DNA of 64,000 nucleotides from Mesorhizobium tamadayense (GCF_003863365.1 NZ_RQXT01000033.1:17725-81724), one strand, 5' to 3'. Shown: positions 1-8,762, numbered from the stretch's first letter. The notes: generated from the sequence alone by a model not told the origin. Made by a program: numbers and translations.

Positions 1-34
1 CCGGGACCGGACCGGTGCCGCTCGTCACATCCAT
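1..34 (-). CDS. Possible 5' end of a minus-strand gene cut by the window edge
   Basis: An ATG at 34-32 on the minus strand is preceded by a GGGAGG ribosome binding site about six bases upstream. It opens a frame reading MDVTSGTGPVP to the window edge with no stop. It lies downstream of the groESL terminator hairpin, so it could be a separate gene. Eleven codons are too few to identify a family, and the call rests only on the start signal. Confidence 0.35.
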   Translation of the reverse strand, partial: MDVTSGTGPVP

Positions 35-59
35 GATAGCCTCCCATCTGTCGTAAAGC

Positions 60-85
60 GCCCGCTCCCGAAGCCGGGAGCGGGC
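60..85 (-). terminator. Hairpin terminator of the groESL locus
   Basis: A perfect 11-bp GC-rich stem with a 4-base loop (aagc) lies just past the groEL stop codon. It is positioned as the transcription terminator of the minus-strand groESL unit. The run of T after the stem is weak, so termination efficiency is uncertain. Confidence 0.6.
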
Positions 86-99
86 CGTTGGTCAGCGTC

Positions 100-588
100 T
101 TAGAAGTCCATGCCGCCGCCGGCGGGCATGGCGGATGCAGCTTCCTTCTTCGGCTTCTCGGCCACCATCGCTTCGGTGGTGACGAGCAGGCCGGCGATCG
201 AGGCGGCATCCTGCAGCGCGGTCCGTACGACCTTGGCGGGGTCGATCACGCCTTGGCTGTAGAGATCGCCATATTCGCCGGTCTGGGCGTTCCAGCCATA
301 GGCGAACTCGGCGTTTTCGCGCAGCTTGCCGACGACGATCGAGCCTTCCGCCCCGCTGTTCTCGGCGATCTGGCGTGCTGGAGCCTCAATGGCGCGCCGC
401 ACGATGTCGACGCCGTATCTCTGGTCAGTGTTGTCGACGGCCACCGCGTCGAGCGCCTTGGCGGCCCGAAGCAAGGCCACGCCGCCGCCGGGCAGGATGC
501 CTTCCTCGACCGCGGCGCGGGTTGCATGGACGCCGCGCAGCATGCGCTCGCGCGCATCGGAATGGAATCTCACTTCCTTGGCAGCCAT
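100..588 (-). pseudogene. groEL: groEL with a large in-frame internal deletion (162-codon remnant)
   Basis: The product starts with the canonical GroEL N-terminus (MAAKEVRFHSDARERMLRGV, residues 1-20). It then jumps directly to HATRAAVEEG and continues to the normal C-terminus ending in MPAGGGMDF. Full-length GroEL is about 545 residues, so roughly 380 codons are missing while the frame is kept. The lost part holds most of the N-terminal equatorial segment with the GDGTT ATP-binding loop, the intermediate domain and the whole apical domain. It therefore cannot be a working chaperonin. The start is well supported: AAGGAG lies seven bases before the ATG, and groES lies 59 bp upstream. Rhizobia usually carry several groEL copies, so loss of one may be tolerated. 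A collapsed assembly across the junction near 528 is the main alternative. Confidence 0.85.
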
Positions 589-647
589 TGGATCACTCCT
601 TCACTAGGCAGCTTTCATTGACTGGATCGAGTTGCGGCTGAGCCGGT

Positions 648-962
648 TCAGGCCGCCTTTTCCAACGCGGATGTCTGCTCGATCACACCCATCACGTCGC
701 TTTCCTTCATGATGAGCAGGTCTTCGCCATTGAGCTTGATCTCGGTGCCCGACCACTTGCCGAACAGGATCCGGTCGCCGACCTTGACGTCGAGGGGGAT
801 GAGCTTGCCGCTCTCGTCGCGGGCGCCCGGACCGACGGCGATGACTTCGCCTTCCTGCGGTTTTTCCTTGGCCGTGTCGGGAATGATGATGCCGCCGGCC
901 GTCTTCTCCTCGGCCTCGGTGCGGCGGACGAGCAGACGGTCGTGCAATGGACGGAACGTCAT
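648..962 (-). CDS. groES: Co-chaperonin GroES
   Basis: This 104-residue cytoplasmic co-chaperonin caps the GroEL ring during ATP-driven protein folding. The sequence has the full Cpn10 fold: N-terminal FRPLHDRLLVRR, a mobile loop around GGIIIPDTAKEKPQEG, the conserved VAVGPGAR-like turn (IAVGPGARDESG) and VGDRILFGKWSGTEIK. I chose the ATG at 962 because GAAGGAG precedes it and it matches the family N-terminus; the frame extends upstream without similarity. It is the first gene of a groES-groEL unit with a CIRCE operator 148 bp upstream and a strong leader hairpin. Its partner groEL is internally deleted here, so this GroES would have to work with GroEL made elsewhere in the genome. Confidence 0.97.
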   Translation of the reverse strand: MTFRPLHDRLLVRRTEAEEKTAGGIIIPDTAKEKPQEGEVIAVGPGARDESGKLIPLDVKVGDRILFGKWSGTEIKLNGEDLLIMKESDVMGVIEQTSALEKAA

Positions 963-1000
963 ATCGTTCTCCTTCTGGACAAACAGATTGTGAGAGGTTC

Positions 1001-1033
1001 CCCCGCTCCGAACCGGGAAGGATCGGAGCGGGG
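1001..1033 (-). promoter_or_regulatory. Leader hairpin of the groESL transcript
   Basis: A perfect 10-bp stem (ccccgctccg and its complement) encloses a 13-base loop in the untranslated leader, 39 bases before the groES start. No T run follows, so it is not an obvious terminator. It may stabilise the mRNA or affect ribosome access; that role is inference. Confidence 0.5.
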
Positions 1034-1109
1034 CTCGCGAATCCTTTCGGCATCGCGCATGTGGATTTGGTTTTGTCCGTTCGGGTTTCAAGAGGCCGCG
1101 AAAAATTTT

Positions 1110-1136
1110 TTGGCACTCGCCACGGCCGAGTGCTAG
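1110..1136 (-). promoter_or_regulatory. CIRCE operator (HrcA binding site)
   Basis: The 27-bp element has the CIRCE layout of a 9-bp inverted repeat with a 9-bp spacer: ttggcactc, nine bases, gagtgctag. This matches the consensus TTAGCACTC-N9-GAGTGCTAA at all but two positions. HrcA binds CIRCE and represses groESL until heat shock, so this locus is probably HrcA-regulated. Confidence 0.93.
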
Positions 1137-1294
1137 TCGCCTGAAAACATAGCCCTAATCGGAACGCGGGCTGCGCTTTTACGCTTGAATTTTCCAGACG
1201 GCAGAACAAAAATCATTCGAACCCTCGCTACCGGGTGAGGGCGTTGAAACCCCGGAACCGTCAAAGGGAGTTTTTTGGAAGACGGAGGACCAAG

Positions 1295-1636
1295 ATGGGC
1301 AGACAGGATCCCTTGCCGATCATCCCTTCTCTCGACCCAGAAAAATCCGACCTTGCGCTGGACCGGCTGCTGTCGCCGGCAACGCATTTCAGGCATCCCG
1401 ACGAGGTCCTGAAGGACGACACTCTCGACCTTCAGGAAAAGCGGGCGATCCTGTCGTCCTGGGCCTCGGATGCTTGCGCCGTTGAATCCGTGCCGGCGCT
1501 GCGCCAGCGGCCGGGAAGCGACCAGCCGGTCTCCTTCGACCAGATCATGGATGCGCTATGCCGGCTCGATGTCGTAGCCGCGCCATCGAAGTCCATGGGG
1601 CATCGTCGGCACATCCTAAATCGCCTGGATGCATGA
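1295..1636 (+). CDS. Conserved rhizobial hypothetical protein
   Basis: A 113-residue soluble protein starting MGRQDPLPIIPSLDPEKSDL. The ATG at 1295 has GGAGG eight bases upstream, while an earlier in-frame ATG at 1235 adds only a basic stretch and is less likely. The central part (HPDEVLKDDTLDLQEKRAIL, then SWASDACAVESVPALRQRPG) resembles a small hypothetical protein I associate with Mesorhizobium and relatives. A later segment reads VSFDQIMDALCRLD. There is no signal peptide, membrane segment or catalytic motif. It diverges from groES, and the CIRCE element lies between the two. Function unknown. Confidence 0.75.
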   Translation: MGRQDPLPIIPSLDPEKSDLALDRLLSPATHFRHPDEVLKDDTLDLQEKRAILSSWASDACAVESVPALRQRPGSDQPVSFDQIMDALCRLDVVAAPSKSMGHRRHILNRLDA

Positions 1637-2025
1637 CGTCGCAGGTCAAGGAGAAGTATATGACAGCGTGAGTTGGAGGGCGCGCCAGAGCGTGGAACGG
1701 TTCCCTTGCACGACGGGTTGGTCCGCCCACAGCCAAGCGTGCGCGATAAGACATGGCCGCCTGACCCCAAGACCGGTGAGGCCTTCTTCGACGCGGCTCA
1801 GGCCGCATGCATCGCGCGGCCGGGCGAACGCCGCTGCCCGCATTGGGGGGCACTTGCTGCGCCTGGCGCAGATGCCGCTGGCGGAACCTCGCGCAAGCGT
1901 CTGGAAATCCATGATAACCTTAATTTCTTCCTTCTTTTGGGTAGGCTTCCCGCGCGGAAGGTAAAGGGCTAGATTAGCAATTCGTTAAGTAATACGGCGG
2001 GTGTGAGCGTAAGAGGTGTGCCGTT
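1637..2025. other. Gene-poor spacer
   Basis: This 389-bp stretch has overlapping open frames on both strands, but none has a convincing start signal or protein-like composition. Its last 100 bases are AT-richer and probably carry the promoter of the coiled-coil gene at 2026. I see no repeat or hairpin with a T run. Confidence 0.4.
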
Positions 2026-3444
2026 ATGAATTTCAAATCCCTGATCAAGCGAGCCGAAAACGTAGACAAGGAATTCCAGGAGCTCCAGTCGGATCTGGCG
2101 GAAGCTTTCGAGGAATGTCTCGCGGCTGACGAACAGACGTCCCTGGAAGACGATGCGGCCGCCGACGTGGCGGCAAGCGAAGAGGATCCGCCGGGCGAAG
2201 CCCAGTCCGTGGCTTCCGCCTCGCGGCTGACGCCGCACACCCAGACACGGTTGGCCGCCCTGGAAGCCGTTGCCGGGCTTTTCCGCGACGGACAGGGCCA
2301 TCTGGAGGAGATCGGGGCGAGGCTGGCCGAGATCGCTACCGCCCATCAGCTGACGCGCGAGATCCTGAACGTCCTGCATCGCGATGCGCTCCGCGCCAAC
2401 GAGCTGGAGCTGGAGAACGCCGCTCTGGGCGCCGAACACAAGGCCTTGTCGGAACAACTGCTCGACGCCGCGCGGAAGCAACGCGAACGCGACGGCGCGG
2501 CCGAGGCCTGGCAGCAGCGCGAGGCAAGCCTTGTCCAGGACCGGGCGTCGCTGCGCGAGGCGCTCGCGGCGGTGCGGCTCGAGCTGGTCGAGATGGGCAA
2601 TGAGAGCGCCAGGCGCGAGGCGGAGTTCGGCGAGATCGTCAAGGCGCTGACGGCCAAGACCGTCGAAGCCGACAAGCGCGCCGCCGAGAACAAGCTGCTT
2701 CGCGAAAAGCAGGTCGGGCTTTCGGTCGACCTAGAGCAGGCGCAAAAGCGCGAGGCCGAGGCTCGGCACAAGTTCGACGAGTTCGCGGCAACCCACGCCA
2801 ACGAAACCGCGCGAATTTCCGAGCTGATGGCCCAGCTCGGCAATCACGAAAAGGAAGAGGCGCGGCTGCAGAAGTCGCTCGAGATCACGCAGGCCAAGCT
2901 TGCCGAGGTAACCGAGGCGGCCAGCATCGCCGAAAGCGATGGCGCCTCGGAGCTGGCGCGGAGCCAGGCGGAGCTGCGCGGCTTGCGCTCCGAGATCCAG
3001 GAGCTGCAATCGCGGCTGGAGCAGGCCTCCAACGACAAGACCGAAGCCGCGGCCGAGACGATAAGGCTCAAGGCACGGTTGAACGATGCCGAGACCGAAC
3101 GGCAGATCGCGGAGGAAAGGCTGGCCGTCCTCAGGAACGAGAGCGAAATCGACAAGAAGAACCTGTCGGTGGTCAGCACCAACCTATCGCAGCTTTCGCT
3201 GCAGCAGGCGTCCGAACAGATCCAGCTCGATATCCAGAAGCAGGAATGCGAGGATCTGCGCGCCGAGATCGCGACGCTCAACGCCCGCATCAAGGAGCTC
3301 TTGCCTTACGAGCGGCTCCATAGGGTGACGGATGCGAGGGCCCGCAAGGACGTTGCGGCCGTGACCAACGGCATCATCGCGGAGGCCGCACGCCCGACCC
3401 CACGGCGCAATAGCCGACGCACCCTGCGCGCCAACGGGGCCTGA
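2026..3444 (+). CDS. Long coiled-coil protein, possibly crescentin/FilP-like
   Basis: A 472-residue protein starting MNFKSLIKRAENVDKEFQ. It is dominated by heptad-rich, Glu/Lys/Arg/Ala/Leu helices from about residue 65 to 430, typical of a continuous coiled coil. There is no signal peptide, membrane segment or nucleotide-binding motif, so it is not an SMC ATPase. The C-terminal tail after residue 440 is basic (TPRRNSRRTLRAN). Long coiled-coil proteins in rhizobia include crescentin/FilP-like cytoskeletal elements, and that is the best guess by architecture only. The ATG is the first in the frame, but the ribosome binding site is weak. It stands alone, converging on the next gene. Confidence 0.8.
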   Translation: MNFKSLIKRAENVDKEFQELQSDLAEAFEECLAADEQTSLEDDAAADVAASEEDPPGEAQSVASASRLTPHTQTRLAALEAVAGLFRDGQGHLEEIGARLAEIATAHQLTREILNVLHRDALRANELELENAALGAEHKALSEQLLDAARKQRERDGAAEAWQQREASLVQDRASLREALAAVRLELVEMGNESARREAEFGEIVKALTAKTVEADKRAAENKLLREKQVGLSVDLEQAQKREAEARHKFDEFAATHANETARISELMAQLGNHEKEEARLQKSLEITQAKLAEVTEAASIAESDGASELARSQAELRGLRSEIQELQSRLEQASNDKTEAAAETIRLKARLNDAETERQIAEERLAVLRNESEIDKKNLSVVSTNLSQLSLQQASEQIQLDIQKQECEDLRAEIATLNARIKELLPYERLHRVTDARARKDVAAVTNGIIAEAARPTPRRNSRRTLRANGA

Positions 3445-3488
3445 AAGGCCGAGTTTCGGCACCCGCGTCGCCGGCTATCCGGGAACGC

Positions 3489-4382
3489 CTACTTGCCGGC
3501 CATATGGTCGGCGAGCTGCTGCGCCTCGGCAAGCACCGCCGGGAAGGCCGGGTCGCCCGGCAGGCGCTCGCCCATGCAGGCGCGATAGTCGCCGTCGCCT
3601 TTTTCCCAGGCGGCGTTGGCGGAATCATAGGCCTGCTGGTCCTTGAGGTCCGAGCCCTGATAGGTCTCCTGGAATTTCTGGGCGGCCGCGTCCGCCGCGG
3701 TCCAAACGGCCTCGCAGGCCGCGATCTTCGGCACGGGCGGCGATGCGGGTGCCTCGGCGATCAGGACGCGGTCGCCTTTGACCACCGCAACGACGACCTG
3801 CTGGTCGTAGATCGGCCCGACATCCTGCGTCCAGCCGCCGAGCCTGGCGACGGCGATATCGGCGCCTTCGGGCGTCTTCAGCGAAAAGTCGAGCGTCTTC
3901 ACGAAAGCGGCGTCGGCGCCGATGGCCTGGGTATAGAAGGCATCAAGCTTGAGCGCCTCGTCGAGGCCGGCGGGCAGCTTGAGGCTTTCATCCTCCTCTT
4001 CGGCCCTGGACTGCAGCCAGCGCCCGGCGAGCCCGCGCGTCGTCGCAACGATGCTGGGGCCTTCGTCGCTCCTGGCGTATCGCAGCCCGTCCAGCATGCC
4101 GAAGCCGATATCGGAAGCGCTGAGGCTTTCGAGATTGATCGTGCCGGTTGCCGGAAAATCCTTAACGGAAAGCGGGCCGAGAATGGCGGAGAGCCGTTTC
4201 TCGAGATCGGCCAGCGCCTTGGTGTTCGCGGCATCGAGTGTTTCCACCTGGGCGTTCGAGCTTTCCAGCGCCGCTATTTCGGAAATCGCCTTGTCGCGCG
4301 CGGCGATATAGTCGTCCTCCGGCGAGGCCGCGAGCGCCGTGCCGCCCGCGAGCGCGAAGACAAGCATCCAGACCAGCCGCAT
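3489..4382 (-). CDS. Exported hypothetical protein
   Basis: A 297-residue protein with a cleavable signal peptide (MRLVWMLVFALAGGTALA, cut before ASPEDD). The frame runs upstream to 4640 through a palindromic repeat, but the ATG at 4382 gives a proper signal peptide, so I start there. The mature part begins with a helical, coiled-coil-like region (residues 25-70) and is otherwise mixed. Single cysteines at IAACEAV and YRACMGE could form a disulfide. No catalytic motif is recognised. It probably sits in the periplasm; function unknown. Confidence 0.8.
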   Translation of the reverse strand: MRLVWMLVFALAGGTALAASPEDDYIAARDKAISEIAALESSNAQVETLDAANTKALADLEKRLSAILGPLSVKDFPATGTINLESLSASDIGFGMLDGLRYARSDEGPSIVATTRGLAGRWLQSRAEEEDESLKLPAGLDEALKLDAFYTQAIGADAAFVKTLDFSLKTPEGADIAVARLGGWTQDVGPIYDQQVVVAVVKGDRVLIAEAPASPPVPKIAACEAVWTAADAAAQKFQETYQGSDLKDQQAYDSANAAWEKGDGDYRACMGERLPGDPAFPAVLAEAQQLADHMAGK

Positions 4383-4470
4383 GATGTAACCTCCACCTTC
4401 GGTCGTATTGAGAAGACTATGCGGATTTGAAGACAAGATTGGGCTAAAAGAAGACCGCGAGCGCCGGCGC

Positions 4471-4630
4471 AATCTCCCCCCTTGCGGGGGAGATGTCGCC
4501 GAAGGCGACAGAGGGGGTCGCCGCGCGTGGGGCGCCAACATTCTCTTTGCGTCCGCAGGCCGTAGGCGCTCGACGTGAGACGACCCCCTCTGGCCGCTTC
4601 GCGGCCATCTCCCCCGCAAGGGGGGAGATT
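4471..4630. repeat. Palindromic intergenic repeat, copy A
   Basis: Two arms of about 50 bp (4471-4520 and 4581-4630) are near-perfect inverted copies around a 60-bp centre. Each arm contains its own hairpins: an aatctccccc-cttgcgggggagat stem and a gtcgcc/ggcgac stem. Similar modules occur near 14.5 kb and 18.6 kb. It lies between two minus-strand genes and could fold into a large cruciform in RNA. Confidence 0.8.
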
Positions 4631-4636
4631 GGCGCC

Positions 4637-6295
4637 TCACCCCTTCCGCTTCTCCACCTCCACCTTCCGCAGCAGAAACCGCTGGATCTTGCCGCTCGGC
4701 GTCTTCGGCAGCTCGGCGACGAACTCCACCTCGCGCGGATAGGAATGCGCCGAGAGCCGCTTCTTCACATGCTGGGCGAGCTCCTCCGCAAGCACCTCGC
4801 TGCCTTTGTAAGCGGGCGCCAGAACGACGAAGGCCTTGACGATCTCGGTGCGCTGCGGGTCCGGCACTCCGACTACTGCCGCCTCGTTGACTGCCGGATG
4901 CTCGATCAGCGCGCTTTCGACGTCGAACGGGCCGATGCGGTAGCCGGCCGAGGTGATGACGTCGTCGGCGCGGCCGATGAAGGAGACGGAGCCGTCCGGC
5001 TCATACTCCACCGTGTCGCCGGTGCGGTAATAGCCGCCAGATATCGCCGGGGTCTCCGCCTGGTGGTAGCCGTCGAACCAGCGCAGCGGCGATTGCGCGA
5101 TATCGACCGCCAGCACGCCCTGCTGGTTGGGGCCGAGCTCGCGTCCTGCCTCGTCCAGCACCACCATGCGGTAGCCCGGCATGGCAAACCCGGCCGAGCC
5201 CGCGCGCACGGGATGCGTCAGCCCGTGATGGTTGTTCACCATCATGCCGTTCTCGGTCTGGCCGTAATGGTCGTGGATCGGTGCGGCGAGGTGGGCGTCG
5301 AACCAGCGGATCACCTCCGGATTGAGCGGCTCGCCGGCGCTGCTCACCACCCGCAGCCTGCCCTTGACGCGGGCGGCCGCCTCAGGCCCTTCCGCCATCA
5401 GCAGGCGATAGGCGGTGGGCGAGCCGGCAAGGCTGGTGACGCCGAGCCGCTCGATGATGTCGTAGGTGCTTTTGGCGTTGAAGGCGCCTTCATAAAAGGT
5501 CGTGGCGATGCCGAGCAGCAGAGGCCCGGTGATGGCGTAATATAGCCCGTAGGCCCAGCCAGGGTCGGCGATGTTCCAGAACACGTCGTCGGCGCGAAGC
5601 CCCATCGCGTCGCGCATATACGCGCCGAAGGCGAGCAGGGCGCGGAGCGGCACCGGCACGCCCTTGGGATGCCCCGTCGTGCCGGAGGTCGACATCATCA
5701 TGAACAGGTCGTCGCCCTTGCGCATCGCCGGTTGGCAATCGGGGGAGGCCGCGGCAAGGGCGGCGCGGAAATCGATGTCTCCTTCGGGCAGGGCGTCGGC
5801 GGGGGCGAGGATAGTCGCGATACGCGGGTGATTTTCCACCTCGTCGAGCTTGCCGCGATTGGCGGGGTTGGTCACCACAAGCTTCGCCATGCTGTAGCCC
5901 AGCCGATGCTCGATCGCTTTCGGGCCAAAGGCGGTGAACAGCGGCTGGTAGACGGCGCCGATGCGCCACACGCCGAGGATCAGCGCCACCAGTTCGGGGA
6001 TGCGCGGCAGCATGCCTGCCACGACGTCGCCGGGGCGCACGCCCAAATCCTTGAGCATGTTGCCGACGCGGCCCGACATGCCGGCGAGATCGTCGAAGCT
6101 GAGCTCGCGCAGCGCGCCGCCGGCCGAGATCGCGCGCAGCGCCAGCCGGTTTTCGCCGGCATAGCGGCCGCAGCATTCGACATAGGCGTTAATGCCGCCG
6201 GCCGGATCGCCGTCGAGCCTTGCGATCTCGTCCTCGATGCGGAAGCGCCGGACGGCATCGTCATAGGGCGGCAGCGCCGCGGGCATTTCGGTCAT
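4637..6295 (-). CDS. AMP-binding acyl-CoA synthetase
   Basis: A 552-residue enzyme of the adenylate-forming (ANL) family. It activates a carboxylic acid as acyl-AMP and transfers it to CoA. The phosphate-binding loop STSGTTGHPKG is at about residue 200, the YYRTGD motif and the hinge GRADDVITSAGYRIGP lie in the C-terminal third, and the catalytic lysine is in KTPSGKIQR near the end. The frame is open upstream to 6403, but the ATG at 6295 has AGGATT before it and fits family length. Layout resembles the acetyl-CoA synthetase-like/medium-chain group; the true substrate cannot be read from sequence. The gene stands alone after repeat copy A. Confidence 0.93.
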   Translation of the reverse strand: MTEMPAALPPYDDAVRRFRIEDEIARLDGDPAGGINAYVECCGRYAGENRLALRAISAGGALRELSFDDLAGMSGRVGNMLKDLGVRPGDVVAGMLPRIPELVALILGVWRIGAVYQPLFTAFGPKAIEHRLGYSMAKLVVTNPANRGKLDEVENHPRIATILAPADALPEGDIDFRAALAAASPDCQPAMRKGDDLFMMMSTSGTTGHPKGVPVPLRALLAFGAYMRDAMGLRADDVFWNIADPGWAYGLYYAITGPLLLGIATTFYEGAFNAKSTYDIIERLGVTSLAGSPTAYRLLMAEGPEAAARVKGRLRVVSSAGEPLNPEVIRWFDAHLAAPIHDHYGQTENGMMVNNHHGLTHPVRAGSAGFAMPGYRMVVLDEAGRELGPNQQGVLAVDIAQSPLRWFDGYHQAETPAISGGYYRTGDTVEYEPDGSVSFIGRADDVITSAGYRIGPFDVESALIEHPAVNEAAVVGVPDPQRTEIVKAFVVLAPAYKGSEVLAEELAQHVKKRLSAHSYPREVEFVAELPKTPSGKIQRFLLRKVEVEKRKG

Positions 6296-6483
6296 GGCAA
6301 TCCTCCCTCGGCCGCAGGCCACCTCCGCATGGAGTGGGTTGATGAGAGATTGCCCGAAAACACGGCGCCGGTCGATTGCGGCAGCCACCGTCGCGTTTCG
6401 CATTCCTCTACCTCAATTCTGCGGCCCGGGCACAAAAGTGCGCAGCGGTTTGGATAAGACATGTATCAAGACAATAACCCAAA

Positions 6484-6521
6484 GCGCATCACCTGAATCC
6501 CTTCAGAGACGACGCGCCATG
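6484..6521. repeat. Short imperfect intergenic palindrome (GCGTCGC family)
   Basis: The sequence aagcgcatcacctgaatccc followed by ttcagagacgacgcgcc is a degenerate copy of the dyad seen cleanly at 15145-15184 and 59829-59862. It lies just past the stop of the minus-strand gene at 6542, where it may help end or stabilise the transcript. Confidence 0.5.
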
Positions 6522-6541
6522 AAGCGGCGGCGTTGCTGGGC

Positions 6542-7477
6542 TCAGGATGCCTGGCCGTGGTGGAGCAGCTTGAAACAATCGCTGCTACCCGACATCGACT
6601 GCGCCAGCACCGGTTTCGAGCGATCGATCCATTCCTGCTGCGACTTGGCGTCGGCCTCGATCGCATCGGCCGGTGGAAGCGCGACAAAGCCTCGCCCCTT
6701 GCTGAAGAGCCAGCAGGCGCGGCCGAGAAACCGCCTGCTGCGCTGGCGGAGGAGGTCGGCGTCATAGAGGATGTCGAGCACCTCGTGCTTGATCTTCGGT
6801 TCCTTGTCGGGCTTGGCGACCGCCGCCTCGACCGGCTCGTCGCCGATCGCATCATGCAGGTCCTTGTAGTCGAGGCCGAGCTGGGTCGTGGCGTATTTGA
6901 TCTCGTTCTCGTCGCGCACGATGTTGAACCACAGCGTCGGATCTAGCTCGTTGACGACAAAGGTGGCTTCGAGGTCGCGCGACAGGTTCAGGATGTCGAA
7001 GTCTCGAACATCGACGTCACGTTCGACCAGCAGGAGATTTTCGACCTGCTTGCCGAGCTCGGCTCCCTTGGCGCTGACCGCGGCGTTGTTTCCGCCGTGT
7101 TCGGGACTGACATAAGCGCCGCCCTCATCCAGCACCTCGTCGAACTCGCCGAGCGTTTCGATGACGGGGGCGCCGCGGGCAATACGCGCCGCCAGCTTGG
7201 CGAGAACCTGCTGCAGCTCGGTCTCGCGTTTGCGCTGGTCCTGATAGTTCTGCTGGAAGAAGAAGATGAACAGGGAAACGCCGATGCCGATCAGGATCAC
7301 GCTAAGCTGCGAAAAGACGTTGCGGTAATATTCCAGCAGCTTTTCGCGATGGCGTATTTCGTCGCGCACGCTGTGCGCCACATGAAGATTGACGATCAGC
7401 GAAAGGATCAGCCGCCCGGCGCCAACCAGGATGAGCCCGCCGATGAGAAGGTAGCCATGGCCTGCGCTGAAATCCAT
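6542..7477 (-). CDS. Membrane protein of unknown function
   Basis: A 311-residue protein with two N-terminal membrane segments: GYLLIGGLILVGAGRLILSLIV (about residues 7-28) and LSVILIGIGVSLFIFFFQ (about residues 60-77). A long soluble C-terminal domain follows, starting with the charged helix NYQDQRKRETELQQVLAKLAA split over the membrane exit. The ATG at 7477 was chosen because the frame upstream (to 7702) lacks structure and overlaps the divergent kamA-like promoter. No enzyme motif is seen in the soluble part. Topology suggests an inner-membrane anchor with a cytoplasmic domain. Function unknown. Confidence 0.8.
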   Translation of the reverse strand: MDFSAGHGYLLIGGLILVGAGRLILSLIVNLHVAHSVRDEIRHREKLLEYYRNVFSQLSVILIGIGVSLFIFFFQQNYQDQRKRETELQQVLAKLAARIARGAPVIETLGEFDEVLDEGGAYVSPEHGGNNAAVSAKGAELGKQVENLLLVERDVDVRDFDILNLSRDLEATFVVNELDPTLWFNIVRDENEIKYATTQLGLDYKDLHDAIGDEPVEAAVAKPDKEPKIKHEVLDILYDADLLRQRSRRFLGRACWLFSKGRGFVALPPADAIEADAKSQQEWIDRSKPVLAQSMSGSSDCFKLLHHGQAS

Positions 7478-7658
7478 CCGTCTCGCCCCCGAAGCCCGCG
7501 CCAAGTTAGACCCAATTTTGTTGCGCTCAAAGGTAGGAGACAAGCCGAGCATCATGCGCAGCCGGTCTCGCGCGATGCTCCGCCGCTCTGCGGCAACCGT
7601 GGCGGTTGACCCTGCCGTCCATCCAGCCGATATCCCGCAAAACCGCATCGAGACCCCC

Positions 7659-8762
7659 ATGACCTCAGACGCCAATCTCAGGGAATCCGCCACGCCCGAC
7701 ACCGCCTGGCAGGACGACGTCCGCGCCGGCGTGCGTCATGTCCGCGACCTGGCCTCACTCCCGCTCTCGCCCGCCGAGCGCGCCGCCGCGCAAGAGGCCG
7801 CGGCCAGCCACAAGGTGCGCATCCCGAAAGCTTACCTCGACCTGATCGACTGGAGCGATCCGCACGATCCGATCCGCGCCCAGGTGATCCCGTCGCCTGA
7901 CGAGCTGATCGCCGCCGAGGGCGAGCTCGACGATCCGATCGGCGACCACGCCTTCAGCCCGGTGCCCAGGCTGACGCACCGCCACGCCGACCGCGTTCTC
8001 TTGTTCCCGACCTATCAATGCGCGGTCTATTGCCGTTTCTGCTTTCGCAAGGAGTCGCTGACTTCGATCGGCCGCGGCTATACGCGGGAAGCCCTGGAGC
8101 CGGCGCTGGCCTATATCGCCGAGCACCCCGAGATACGCGAGGTGATCCTGACCGGCGGCGATCCGCTGTCGCTGCCCGACGCAGCACTTGCCGAAATCCG
8201 CGCCCGCATCGAGGCGATCCCGCATGTGCGGCTCCTGCGCATCCACACCCGCGTGCCGGTGGCGCTGCCCTCGCGCATCACGGCGGGTCTGGTCGGGGCC
8301 CTGCAGGGCAGGCTGATGGTGACGGTGGTCACCCATTTCAATCATCCCCGCGAAATCACTTCACGTGCCGAGGCGGCCTGCCGGACGATGCGGCAGGCGG
8401 GTTTCGTGCTGCTCAACCAGAGCGTTTTGCTCAAAGGTGTCAACGACCGGGTCGAGGTGCTGGAAGAGCTATGCAGCGAGCTGATGTATCGGCTGGGCGT
8501 AAAGCCCTATTACCTGCACCATGGCGACCTCGCGCGCGGCATGGCGCACCGCCGCACCACGATCGCGGAAGGCCAGGCGCTGGTCGCGGAACTGCGCCAG
8601 CGCCTCTCCGGCATCTGCAACCCGACCTATGTCATCGATTTGCCCGAAGGCGGCGGCAAGGTGCCGCTTGGGGCGAGCCATATCGAGGGGCGGGAAGGGG
8701 AGACATGGCTGATCCGCGGTCAGGACGGCAAGCTGAGGACATATCGGGAGGTGGTCGGGTAG
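7659..8762 (+). CDS. KamA-family radical SAM aminomutase (lysine 2,3-aminomutase-like)
   Basis: A 367-residue radical SAM, PLP-dependent enzyme that moves an amino group from C2 to C3 of a lysine. The iron-sulfur motif is CAVYCRFC (CxxxCxxC) near residue 125, followed by GGDPLSL for SAM contact. The PLP lysine is in the glycine-rich PEGGGK motif near residue 335. The ATG at 7659 follows a run of C and was chosen because residues upstream are not family-like. The family includes free-lysine aminomutases and EpmB, which beta-lysylates elongation factor P. No efp or epmA gene is in the window, so the choice stays open. Confidence 0.92.
   Translation: MTSDANLRESATPDTAWQDDVRAGVRHVRDLASLPLSPAERAAAQEAAASHKVRIPKAYLDLIDWSDPHDPIRAQVIPSPDELIAAEGELDDPIGDHAFSPVPRLTHRHADRVLLFPTYQCAVYCRFCFRKESLTSIGRGYTREALEPALAYIAEHPEIREVILTGGDPLSLPDAALAEIRARIEAIPHVRLLRIHTRVPVALPSRITAGLVGALQGRLMVTVVTHFNHPREITSRAEAACRTMRQAGFVLLNQSVLLKGVNDRVEVLEELCSELMYRLGVKPYYLHHGDLARGMAHRRTTIAEGQALVAELRQRLSGICNPTYVIDLPEGGGKVPLGASHIEGREGETWLIRGQDGKLRTYREVVG

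Noticed and set aside
60..85. Idea that the hairpin is part of a small RNA gene
   Set aside because: Its place directly after the groEL stop and its simple stem-loop are better explained as a terminator.
88..621. 177-codon plus-strand frame opposite groEL
   Set aside because: It is the antisense shadow of the GroEL remnant; codon pattern and lack of a start signal fit a shadow, and the minus-strand product has clear GroEL ends.
1629..1972. Two overlapping frames in the spacer after the gene at 1295
   Set aside because: Neither has a proper ribosome binding site or a protein-like composition; they overlap each other.
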